NCBI GenBank assembly: GCA_964488685.1
Contig: CAZAVY010000060.1
Location: 1 to 18,180, forward strand
Length of the DNA stretch: 18,180 nucleotides
Direction: 5' to 3'
From: GCA-001735895 sp964488685
GTDB taxonomy: Bacteria > Pseudomonadota > Gammaproteobacteria > GCA-001735895
This document shows, piece by piece, positions 1 through 6,917 of the stretch. The notes under the pieces are model-generated. The model saw only the letters and a program-made list of their open reading frames with translations, did not search any database and had not been told where the DNA came from. The translations under genes were made by a program, and so were the position numbers. Each line of letters opens with the position of its first letter. Position 1 is the stretch's first letter.

Positions 1-286
1 AGAGTGGTTTAGTAGGGTCGGAGTCGTGATGGATTGGAAGGTACGGATTCAGGTATAACAAACACCCTGCCGATAGGGTCGAGCCTATATACCAATTAGA
101 TATCAGTACAGTAGCGCCTTTCATAGGAACCAGTATAACATTGAACCAAATAAGCTATCGGCCCGGCGAGAGTCGAGGATAAAAATTCATAAGGGGCGGA
201 GGAGTTAAAGTTTCAAAAATAATAATTGTTCCGTCGCCGGGTTAATAGCGTCCGGCAAGAACGACATACTTTACTGGAATAAAAAT
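1..286. other. Non-coding stretch at window start
   Basis: I find no convincing coding region, RNA gene or promoter in these bases. There is an 8-bp inverted repeat (162-169 with 234-241), but its arms are 64 bases apart and it may be chance. A purine-rich GGAGGAG-like stretch near 197-204 has no start codon at a useful distance. The left edge may be the downstream flank of a gene outside the window. Confidence 0.4.
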
Positions 287-754
287 TTGAAAATCCTGTT
301 AATCACCGTTACTTCCCTTTCCCTACTAACGATTGTCGCGTTTTTCGTTCTAGGTTACATGTCGCAATCCGGCCAGCAAAACGGATTAGTCGAGGGTCGA
401 CTGAGGCACTGTCCTGACACGCCCAATTGTGTCTGTAGTGAATTCGTGTCGGATGCAATTCACTATATCGAACCGCTTGTTATTTCGGCGGATGATATGA
501 CACCAATCCAGATCAGACTAAAAACCATTATTCGCGAAATGGGCGGCGTCATTCATACTGAAAAATCTGATTATCTGGCAGCTACCTTTACCTCTTCTAT
601 ATTTAGATTTGTCGATGACCTGGAACTCAGATTTGATTCCGGACAAAAAATGATTCACCTGCGCTCGGCATCCAGAGTCGGGCGTGGTGACGGGGGGGTT
701 AATCGTAAAAGAGTCAAGCGGTTGAAAAATTCATTTCAATTGAAACCCGACTAA
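287..754 (+). CDS. DUF1499 family membrane-anchored protein
   Basis: This 155-residue protein belongs to the DUF1499 family, whose biochemical role is not established. An N-terminal hydrophobic segment at about residues 3-24 should act as a membrane anchor or signal. It is followed by the family's CPDTPNCVCSE motif (about residues 42-52), a central FTSSIFRFVDDLELRFD stretch, and the C-terminal signature RSASRVGRGDGGVNRKRV. Length and motif order match intact family members. The start is a TTG with only a weak GGAA sequence 7 bases upstream. It is chosen because the next methionine (base 359) would remove the hydrophobic segment. The gene converges on the FHA gene, with about 110 bases between them. 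Function cannot be assigned; family membership is confident. Confidence 0.88.
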   Translation: MKILLITVTSLSLLTIVAFFVLGYMSQSGQQNGLVEGRLRHCPDTPNCVCSEFVSDAIHYIEPLVISADDMTPIQIRLKTIIREMGGVIHTEKSDYLAATFTSSIFRFVDDLELRFDSGQKMIHLRSASRVGRGDGGVNRKRVKRLKNSFQLKPD

Positions 755-866
755 TTTCACATCCCGGGTTTATTTCATATTTCAACCTGGAATTGCGGGG
801 GTTGATATCCGCAAAGTCAACATTATTTCTAAATGGCGAGATTCCATTAACAGCCATCTGCAAATA

Positions 867-1220
867 CTACTGGTCGGGAAGAATCACCGTTGTTTTTGCA
901 AGTTTCGCGTGCTTGTCGGCAACCAGCTTAAAGTCGGTAAAGGCAATACGGACATAGTCAAAATTCTGCAATTGTTGACGCTTCACTGGCACATGATTTA
1001 CCAGGGTCCCGTTGGTACTCCCCAGGTCCTCGATGAAGATATCAACCAATCCTTCCATGAGTTGGCTTGGAATCAAATCTACTCGTGCGTGTTCAGTACT
1101 GACCGACTCGTCATCTATAACAATATCATTATCCGGGGATCGCCCGATTAGAATGGTATCTTTATCGAGGGGAAAGCACTTCATGACGACATCATCTACT
1201 AGCAACTGTAATTCTGCCAA
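867..1220 (-). CDS. Small stand-alone FHA domain protein
   Basis: This 117-residue protein is essentially one forkhead-associated domain, a fold that binds phosphothreonine peptides, often downstream of Ser/Thr kinases or in secretion regulation. The conserved residues are visible: GRS at 26-28, the SxxH pair Ser41/His44, and the DLGSTNGT loop at about 65-72 with Asn70-Gly71. No kinase, phosphatase or transmembrane segment is attached, so the partner is unknown. The start is TTG, with a purine-rich GAGGTTAGAG stretch just upstream. A good sigma70-like promoter lies 33-60 bases before it. No kinase gene is nearby. FHA assignment is firm; the cellular role is open. Confidence 0.88.
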   Translation of the reverse strand: MAELQLLVDDVVMKCFPLDKDTILIGRSPDNDIVIDDESVSTEHARVDLIPSQLMEGLVDIFIEDLGSTNGTLVNHVPVKRQQLQNFDYVRIAFTDFKLVADKHAKLAKTTVILPDQ

Positions 1221-1252
1221 AACTCTAACCTCGGTCTAATCGGTACATCATG

Positions 1253-1280
1253 AGTATAAAACGGACTAAGCCTAATTCAA
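1253..1280 (-). promoter_or_regulatory. Candidate sigma70 promoter for the FHA gene
   Basis: On the minus strand a -35-like TTGAAT (1275-1280) is followed after 16 bases by TATACT (1253-1258), a 5/6 match to the -10 consensus. Transcription would start near 1246, giving a leader of about 25 bases before the TTG start. The same two hexamers with the same spacing occur upstream of the glutathione transferase gene. This is a motif match only. Confidence 0.4.
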
Positions 1281-1478
1281 GGTAGCAAGGCATCAAAATC
1301 AGCATATATAGAAGTATTTACATATTCCGATAATAGTTTCAAACCCGCTTCGGATCAGGTAGGGGCCATTTAACGATTAATTTCGAAGGTCTGATTTTTT
1401 AAATAGTAGACACTGAATGGCGTCCACTTGGCTTCCGAGAACGGCCAGTAACGGATCCTGGTGAAGCTGTCATACGCC

Positions 1479-2153
1479 TCAATGCGCGGTAGTCCTAACT
1501 TCGGTTTTTTCCTCACCCTCAGGGACAACACTACCCGTTTCAGCCCGGTCTTCGATATCGGCGTTTTCGGTAGCTTGTTGGAGTGCATCGACATCAAGGA
1601 CTGCCTCCCTGGCTTCGGCCGGGTCGCCGAGAGTGCCTAATGACTTCGAAGCTCTGGTTTTAGCGGTGTCATAATCCGAACTCGCAGGGTCTGTTCCCGC
1701 AGCATCCAGGTCGGTGTATGGCCCTGCATGCTCATCTACCGTTTCCACAGGAGTTGCCTGTGTCACCGCCGGATCGACAACCAAATCGTCAGTAAGCTTA
1801 TCCGTGACATTTGTTTCATCGTCAACAGCCATCGATACCCTGGCCTGATGTTGCTCCAGAAGACTAGTAAAAGCCTTGCTGTCACCCAGGGTTTGCGCGC
1901 CCTCCGCCAGATGCTGGTAAACCTTGACATAGTTTTGCGTCAAATCGTTCACCAGTTCCGAGGTTTTGTTGAAGTGTTGATTGACACTGGTCTGGTAGCT
2001 GTTCAGCTCCTCCCTGGCCACGTCCAGTTCAGTTTTGATTTTGCCGGCCTGTCTTACCGATGGCGCGAGCAGCCGATAAGCCAGTGCGCCGATCATGGCA
2101 CCGGCGAGTAGTGCAATAATGCTGATTTGCCAAACCGAGTGCAGGTATTCCAC
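1479..2153 (-). CDS. zapG: ZapG/YhcB-like (DUF1043) cell-envelope protein with long acidic tail
   Basis: This 224-residue protein matches the DUF1043 family (YhcB, renamed ZapG), an inner-membrane protein linked in enterobacteria to cell division and envelope synthesis. One N-terminal transmembrane helix (about residues 8-30) is followed by a helical, coiled-coil-like segment (about 35-95). That segment carries the family motif around QHFNKTSELVNDLTQNYVKV and the following HLAEGA. The rest, from about residue 110, is an acidic, low-complexity tail rich in D, E, T and A that should be disordered. It makes the protein much longer than the roughly 130 residues of the E. coli protein. The start is GTG, preceded by AAAGAGG. 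The family is largely gammaproteobacterial. The core identification is solid; the tail's role is unknown. Confidence 0.85.
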   Translation of the reverse strand: MEYLHSVWQISIIALLAGAMIGALAYRLLAPSVRQAGKIKTELDVAREELNSYQTSVNQHFNKTSELVNDLTQNYVKVYQHLAEGAQTLGDSKAFTSLLEQHQARVSMAVDDETNVTDKLTDDLVVDPAVTQATPVETVDEHAGPYTDLDAAGTDPASSDYDTAKTRASKSLGTLGDPAEAREAVLDVDALQQATENADIEDRAETGSVVPEGEEKTEVRTTAH

Positions 2154-2193
2154 AGCGCCTCTTTAGTTATCGATGATTCTAATATGGCGATCA

Positions 2194-2199
2194 ATTATA
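2194..2199 (-). promoter_or_regulatory. Perfect -10 hexamer upstream of zapG
   Basis: A perfect TATAAT occurs on the minus strand about 40 bases before the zapG GTG start. No good -35 hexamer lies at the normal spacing, so this is a weak promoter candidate in AT-rich DNA. Confidence 0.25.
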
Positions 2200-2374
2200 A
2201 GTTAACCGCTGCTGCAATCATATAAATTTAAGCCACAATTTCAGGCATCAGTTACCATAACTCATGCGGCTCGGGACCAGATTTACGGTACCTTGTTTCC
2301 CGCATCCGGCAGTTATTGTCAACCGCCTCGTGTAGGTTGGAGCAGGCTAAGCTGTTGTTTAGGTATGGATGTGC

Positions 2375-2809
2375 TTACTTGCGGTATTTCGCTTTCTCCG
2401 GAAAGATTTTGCGCACGCCGCCCTGGGGATCTTCCTGGTCGCCATCGCGTCGGGGAATAAAGTGTATATGCGCATGGAATACCGATTGACCGGCGCTTTT
2501 ACCGGCGTTGGTTCCGATATTAAATCCCGAAATGCTGGGGTCATGGGCCTGCAAGCGCTCGCGCGAGCGATGCATGAGCCGATGGGCGGCATCGATTTCT
2601 GCCGGGTTCATATCGAAGTAGTTTTTCACGTGCCTTCTGGGAATGATCATGCAGTGACCCTCAGAGACGGGATAATTGTCGTGTAGCGTCAAACACAGCT
2701 CGTTTTCATCGAACACCTCGAATTTATCCGCCGGCAGTTCACAGAACAGGCAACCTGATTGGTAACTCGATGCCGCCTCCTCGTCATCACGGATGTTGGC
2801 TTGTGCCAT
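2375..2809 (-). CDS. HIT family hydrolase
   Basis: This 144-residue protein is a histidine-triad nucleotide hydrolase or transferase. Members act on nucleoside phosphoramidates, dinucleoside polyphosphates or related nucleotides through a histidine intermediate. The triad HxHxH is visible at His112, His114 and His116 within QSVFHAHIHFIPR. It is preceded by the typical NAGKSAGQS loop (about 101-109). A CxxC pair (Cys20, Cys23) near the N-terminus resembles zinc-binding HIT proteins. The start ATG has AGGAAG nine bases upstream, and a sigma70-like promoter lies about 85 bases further up. The exact substrate cannot be read from the sequence. It is probably a single-gene transcript, since zapG downstream is more than 200 bases away. 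Confidence 0.9.
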   Translation of the reverse strand: MAQANIRDDEEAASSYQSGCLFCELPADKFEVFDENELCLTLHDNYPVSEGHCMIIPRRHVKNYFDMNPAEIDAAHRLMHRSRERLQAHDPSISGFNIGTNAGKSAGQSVFHAHIHFIPRRDGDQEDPQGGVRKIFPEKAKYRK

Positions 2810-2891
2810 ATTTCGTACTTCCTATCAATAAATCGCCCCGATTTCAGGATTTAGATCAGACTCCCGATACCCTAGTGACGCAAAAAGGCGG

Positions 2892-2921
2892 ATTCTAGCC
2901 AATTCGGCCCGACCAGGTCAA
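2892..2921 (-). promoter_or_regulatory. Candidate sigma70 promoter for the HIT gene
   Basis: On the minus strand TTGACC (2916-2921, 5/6 match) is followed after 18 bases by TAGAAT (2892-2897, 5/6 match). Transcription would begin near 2885 and leave a leader of about 75 bases. This is among the best promoter-like matches in the window, but it is a motif match only. Confidence 0.45.
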
Positions 2922-3084
2922 ATGATCGACGCTCGACACAAATTCGTCAAAAAGGAATCGGGCACAATTAAACCCTGGTATACGGCGGTTAACCCGTCAG
3001 GCCGTCCCCGGTAGCAGTACTGGCGGCTGCTTCAAAACTGAGCAATTCAGGGTCGACTAAATAACTCTCCCTGATATTCAGCGT

Positions 3085-3723
3085 TCAATCCGGAGAGAAT
3101 TGAGTTTTTTTGATGCTCTCACGTTGGCTCATTTCAGCCCACCAACTGCGTAGTCCCGGATTCTGTTGCAAGATCGGGTCACTATCAGGGGTATTTTGAA
3201 AATAATCAAAAATGGGTGCCAGGTGGAGATCAGCCAATGTTACATAATTGCTGACGAGGAATTTTTTATCAGCGCATAATCCGGCAATAACACCCATGCA
3301 TTTTGATATCTCCGGCATGGCGGCCGAAATAGCATCCTCATCCGGCTGTTCGCCAAGCATCGGCATTACGATTCGCTGGATAACCAGCTGTCCGACCGTA
3401 CAAGAGTAGGTATAACTATCTATGACACTTATGATTTGATTCATGCGAGCACGCCCCCTGGCGCTATCTGGCTGCAACGATGGGCCGTCAAATTCCTCGT
3501 CGATATAGCGTTCAATAGCGGTAACTTCGTAAAGCTCGAAGCCCTGGTGCGCGAAAGCCGGAACCTTGGCAAAAGGGTGACGCTCGACCTGTTCTGCAGG
3601 CATCGGTCCCTGTAAAAAGTCCACTTCGACAAGATCATAATCTACGCCTTTTTCTTCCAACGCCAAACGTACACTGCGGGTGTAAGTGCTGTACGCGGGG
3701 CCATACAAGATAGGTTTGCTCAT
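3085..3723 (-). CDS. Glutathione S-transferase family protein
   Basis: This 212-residue cytosolic protein has the two-domain glutathione transferase layout. The N-terminal thioredoxin-like domain (about 1-80) begins ILYGPAYSTYTRSVRLALEE, where Ser/Tyr at 12-14 are candidate thiol-activating residues. It contains the cis-proline motif KVPAF (Pro55) and the glutathione-contacting LYEVTAI segment, in which Thr68 stands where Ser is more usual. The C-terminal domain (about 90-205) is helical and includes VTLADLHLAP, the typical N-capping region with a conserved Asp. Length is normal. The ATG start has AGGAG eight bases upstream. The substrate is unknown. It is transcribed alone, with about 275 bases to the next gene. 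Confidence 0.9.
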   Translation of the reverse strand: MSKPILYGPAYSTYTRSVRLALEEKGVDYDLVEVDFLQGPMPAEQVERHPFAKVPAFAHQGFELYEVTAIERYIDEEFDGPSLQPDSARGRARMNQIISVIDSYTYSCTVGQLVIQRIVMPMLGEQPDEDAISAAMPEISKCMGVIAGLCADKKFLVSNYVTLADLHLAPIFDYFQNTPDSDPILQQNPGLRSWWAEMSQRESIKKTQFSPD

Positions 3724-3798
3724 TTCAGATTCTCCTATTCTGGGAAATAGTAACGCCCGATTTAAATTTAACCATGGGCGACTAGTATTCAGGTTTAA

Positions 3799-3826
3799 AG
3801 TATATATTCAAAATTACTCAATTCAA
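3799..3826 (-). promoter_or_regulatory. Candidate sigma70 promoter for the GST gene
   Basis: Minus-strand TTGAAT (3821-3826), 16 bases, then TATACT (3799-3804). Both hexamers and the spacing are identical to the site upstream of the FHA gene. The leader to the GST start would be about 70 bases. The surroundings are very AT-rich, so chance matches are likely. Confidence 0.4.
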
Positions 3827-3990
3827 TCAAAATCAAACTACAGGCCCGACTAGCCTTAAGCAATGGATCCGGCCGACTGAGCAAAATTTCCTGAGGAAAC
3901 AAAGGTCAAGCAAGGGCGCGAGCAGGTTTATGAAATGTTCGGGCTAGTGTACCTCAAAAGATTCGTGTTGATCGCAAAAATGAAAAACTA

Positions 3991-4139
3991 GGGGTCAAGT
4001 CTTGACTTAACTAATAACAATTTCTTTAACCAATATTTGACATCCAATGAAATATAGCGACAGACTGTAGCTTTGATCTACCTCTGCAAGCGGCTCAGCC
4101 TAGGAAGCATAATAATATGTTAAGTCAAGACTTGGCCCC
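3991..4139. repeat. 149-bp element bounded by REP-like 21-bp inverted repeats (MITE-like)
   Basis: The 464 bases between the GST start and ppx-proximal DNA contain no gene, but they hold this element. The left end (3991-4011) and right end (4119-4139) are 21-bp inverted repeats matching at 20 of 21 positions; the single difference is at 4135. Each outer half contains an internal palindrome; on the left it is perfect, GTCAAG-T-CTTGAC (3994-4006). The 107 bases between the ends have no open frame. I see no convincing target-site duplication. Similar GGGTCAAGTCTTG-type palindromic ends are familiar to me from sites near REP-associated tyrosine transposase (Y1_Tnp/RAYT) genes in gammaproteobacteria. 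No such transposase is in this window, so this would be a non-autonomous copy. Alternatively the ends could be paired regulator-binding sites. Confidence 0.6.
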
Positions 4140-4161
4140 CTTTTTTTTCCTTTAACCAATA
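4024..4161 (+). repeat. 12-bp direct repeat CTTTAACCAATA, one copy inside and one beside the inverted-repeat element
   Basis: CTTTAACCAATA occurs at 4024-4035, 12 bases inside the left inverted repeat, and again at 4150-4161, 10 bases outside the right inverted repeat. The second copy is just before the ppx start at 4168. Each palindromic end is therefore followed on the plus strand by the same 12-mer at nearly the same distance. This suggests a local duplication of end-plus-flank, or that the element inserted or rearranged at this motif. Confidence 0.5.
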
Positions 4162-4167
4162 GGCAGT

Positions 4168-5652
4168 ATGGAACAATTTGCAGCGATCGACCTCGGCTCC
4201 AACAGCTTCCACCTGGTGGTTGCACGCGAGGAAGAACATGCGCTGACCATTATCGACCGTGAACGTGAAATGGTTCGACTGTCCGCCGGGCTGGATCATA
4301 AAAACCTGCTGACAGCGGAAGCCAGTGAACGTGCGCTGGAATGCCTGGCGAGATTCGGCGAACGCTTGTGCGGCCTCAAACCTGACAACGTACGCGTGGT
4401 TGGCACCAACGCTTTGCGTAAAGCGAAAAATTCGAAACAGTTCATTTCCGATGCAGAAAAAGCATTGGGCTTTTCGATCGAAATCATTTCCGGTTTCGAA
4501 GAGGCACGCCTGGTTTATCTCGGCGCGGCACAAACCCTGCAGGGTGATCGAGGGCGTCGCCTGGTGGTCGATATCGGCGGCGGCAGCACCGAAATTATCG
4601 TTGGCGACATGAGCGATCCTTTGTTCCTCAAGAGCCTTTGCATGGGTTGTGTCAGCAGCAGTGAAAGAAATTTCCCCGATGGTGAATACGATCAAAAGCG
4701 CATGCGCCGTGCAATACTACGCGCGCACCTGGAATTGGAGCCCTACATTGCGACCTTGAAATCACTCACCGCAGTCGACGTAATCGGCACCTCGGGCACC
4801 GCGCGCGCTATCGACAACGTATTGCGAGAAAATGGCTGGAGTGAAACCGGTATTACGCGCAACGGTCTGGATAAGCTCGGTAATAAAATCATCCAGGCAG
4901 GTAAACTCGAAGATCTTAAAATTAATGGTCTCAGCGAGCAACGCCGACCCGTGTTCGCCGGTGGTGTTGCCGTAATGACAGCAGTCTTCAAAGCCCTTGA
5001 TATCGAGTTCATGCGGGTCTCCGACGGCTCTCTGCGCGAAGGCGTGCTGCATGACCTGATCGGGCGTGTACTTTACGAAGATCGACGCGCGGTGACAGTA
5101 CGCGACCTGATGAAGCGGCATCACATCGATCTGGGCCAGGCCAAGCGGGTGCGCCGTACAACGCTGATGATGTTTGACCAGGTCAGGAAACGCAACTTGC
5201 TCAAACGTGAGCGACGCCTCTCGGCCTGGGCTGCGCAATTGCATGAAATCGGGCTCATGATCGCGCACAACCAGTATCATCAACACGGGGGTTATGTGTT
5301 GCAAAATATGGATCTGCCGGGATTCTCTCGTCAGGAACAGCGCGCATTGTCGATCCTGGTGCGTTTTCATCGGCGCAGGTATCAACCTGAATTAATCGAA
5401 GACAGCGGCTACGTCCGCTCCGAAGCACTCAGCCTGATGACCCGCATACTGCGATTGGCAGTCTTATTGAACCGGGGACGCATACCCATCGAGTTGCCCC
5501 CGATACGATTACGGTTTGACGATACCCGGGAAATGGTCCTCGATATTCCAGCGAACTGGCTGGAAGGCCACCCGCTGACCGAGGCCGACCTCGAACAGGA
5601 GGTCGAATTAATGGCTGCGGCCGAATGTAAATTGCGCATCATAAAAAGTTAA
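4168..5652 (+). CDS. ppx: Exopolyphosphatase (Ppx/GppA family)
   Basis: This 494-residue cytoplasmic enzyme removes terminal phosphate from inorganic polyphosphate, or possibly from pppGpp, since the two activities share a family. The actin-like ATPase fold is clear: phosphate-1 loop AIDLGSNSFHLVV (6-18), the SGFEEARLVYLGA motif (108-120) with a candidate catalytic Glu at 111-112, and phosphate-2 loop VVDIGGGSTEIIVGD (133-147). The SDGSLREGVLHDL segment (285-297) is also present. The C-terminal third (about 310-494) is the HD-like helical domain typical of long Ppx. Length matches full-size Ppx. The ATG start has a modest AGGCAG ribosome site. The polyphosphate kinase often found beside it is absent here. 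The inverted-repeat element ends 28 bases upstream and may influence expression. Confidence 0.92.
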   Translation: MEQFAAIDLGSNSFHLVVAREEEHALTIIDREREMVRLSAGLDHKNLLTAEASERALECLARFGERLCGLKPDNVRVVGTNALRKAKNSKQFISDAEKALGFSIEIISGFEEARLVYLGAAQTLQGDRGRRLVVDIGGGSTEIIVGDMSDPLFLKSLCMGCVSSSERNFPDGEYDQKRMRRAILRAHLELEPYIATLKSLTAVDVIGTSGTARAIDNVLRENGWSETGITRNGLDKLGNKIIQAGKLEDLKINGLSEQRRPVFAGGVAVMTAVFKALDIEFMRVSDGSLREGVLHDLIGRVLYEDRRAVTVRDLMKRHHIDLGQAKRVRRTTLMMFDQVRKRNLLKRERRLSAWAAQLHEIGLMIAHNQYHQHGGYVLQNMDLPGFSRQEQRALSILVRFHRRRYQPELIEDSGYVRSEALSLMTRILRLAVLLNRGRIPIELPPIRLRFDDTREMVLDIPANWLEGHPLTEADLEQEVELMAAAECKLRIIKS

Positions 5653-5691
5653 ACTAGTGTCGGTTTAGATAGCAGGCATCAGTGGCAATTA

Positions 5692-5708
5692 CTAATCAGC
5701 CTGATTAG
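5692..5708. terminator. 7-bp stem palindrome downstream of ppx
   Basis: CTAATCA (5692-5698) and TGATTAG (5702-5708) are perfect inverted repeats separated by GCC, 39 bases after the ppx stop. An overlapping alternative stem uses AGCCT and AGGCT. No T-run follows, so it is a poor intrinsic terminator; it could be a transcript-end hairpin or an operator. Confidence 0.3.
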
Positions 5709-5734
5709 GCTGCCCGCGAATACCAACAACCTCG

Positions 5735-5911
5735 ATGACTGACTCTAATCAAAATTTAACCAGGCGCATTGCCGATATCCTTAAAATACTGTTCATCCGT
5801 CTCTACTTGTTTTTTCAAAACATTCTGATGCCGTTGGTTGGTTTTTACGGGCACTCAATGTTTGATCTGCTGGTTTTGCTGAATAATCGACAAAACTTAA
5901 GGAAACCTTAA
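5735..5911 (+). CDS. Possible 58-residue hydrophobic small protein
   Basis: An ATG at 5735 opens a 58-codon frame ending with TAA at 5909-5911, in the gap between ppx and the mltF relic. The product begins MTDSNQNLTRRIADILKILF and is largely hydrophobic over residues 14-50, with Leu/Phe/Ile-rich runs that could form one or two membrane helices. The C-terminus is basic (NNRQNLRKP). There is no clear ribosome-binding site upstream and I recognise no family. It could be a real small membrane protein, or a chance frame in AT-rich DNA, where TTT and CTG codons make hydrophobic translations common. Confidence is low. Confidence 0.25.
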   Translation: MTDSNQNLTRRIADILKILFIRLYLFFQNILMPLVGFYGHSMFDLLVLLNNRQNLRKP

Positions 5912-5925
5912 AACGAGCAATCCTG

Positions 5926-6901
5926 GTGTCGTTAATGAAGGTCGAGCGCCGATTGGAAACGGTGCTACCCAATTCGCTCACGCATGACAAACCGCTAAAA
6001 TCGGTCGGCCTGCTATTGCTGATATTGATCTTTGCGCTCTTGTTCAATGAGAATTCCAGCGTTGAAGATCTGAGGAAGGCTGGCGAACTCATCGTGATTT
6101 CGCGCGAATCACCGACCATCCTGTACCGGGATAATGAAGGCCCGGCAGGACCCGACTATGACTACCTGAAAACGTTTGCCGAGTTTCTCGGGGTTAGTTT
6201 GCGTCTTGATTTGCGCGACAACAATCAGGATGTGCTTGCAGCGATTGCCAATGGTGAAGGGCATATAGCAGCCACCGGCATGACTTTTTACCCACCTCTC
6301 GAAGATCAGGGCCTGGTGTTTGGGCCCGGGTACCAGGATGTTGATATCCAGGTTGTATGCCGCCGCAACAATGGCAAGCGCCCACGTAACATCGATGAGC
6401 TGTCCGATATCGAACTAGTAGTGGTAGCAGACTCGATCCAGGAATCGCGTTTGTTTGAGTTGCAACAGGGACATTCCGATCTAACCTGGGAGTCTGCCGA
6501 GGACACCAATGTTGATGATCTGCTAGAACAGGTATGGCGCAGGGAAATCGATTGCACCATCGCCAATTCAAACGAGATCAATATCAAGCGACGCTTTTAC
6601 CCGGAACTGCAGGTAGCCTTCACTATCGAGGAAAACCAGGCACTGGCGTGGAACCTTTCTCCGGAATGGGAGGCGCTTTCCGATTCGATCGAACAATGGC
6701 TGCGCGTTACCGAAAATGACGGCAGCTGGCTTGATCTGAAGGGTGTACTACCCCTTGCTGGCGCAAAAGAAATACTACAGAGATTTGAAATACGGCTTCG
6801 CCCGTGGAACCGAGCCCGTCGTCTATGTCCGGCAGGTTCGCAATTACCAGAATATCCTGCGTGCCCAGATCGCTCGAAAAAGAGGGGTGCATACCGGCTA
6901 G
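5926..6901 (+). pseudogene. mltF: mltF remnant: lytic transglycosylase F lacking its catalytic domain, plus frameshift
   Basis: MltF is a membrane-bound lytic transglycosylase with an N-terminal anchor, a solute-binding-like domain (SBP_bac_3) and a C-terminal SLT catalytic domain. Here the anchor (about residues 25-40) and SBP domain (about 50-258) are present. The next residues, NDGSWLDLKGVLPL (264-277), already belong to the extreme C-terminus beyond the SLT domain. The catalytic block is missing, joined in frame around 6700-6717. A further lesion follows. The open frame runs on to 6975 with unrelated sequence, but dropping one C from CCCC at 6751-6754 restores LLAQKKYYRDLKYGFARGTE and a natural end at TAG 6899-6901. 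That is the normal MltF tail and leaves 16 bases to the convergent neighbour. The GTG start at 5926 is uncertain; ATG 5935 is an alternative. The product cannot have transglycosylase activity. Confidence 0.8.
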
Positions 6902-6917
6902 GTGCAAACGCGCCGGA

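Noticed and set aside
162..241. 8-bp inverted repeat CCCGGCGA/TCGCCGGG
   Set aside because: The arms are 64 bases apart with no supporting inner pairing, which is within chance expectation for a GC-rich 8-mer here.
1370..1597. 75-codon minus-strand frame overlapping the 3' end of zapG, with an aromatic-rich tail
   Set aside because: It overlaps zapG in another frame, has no ribosome-binding site and matches nothing I recognise.
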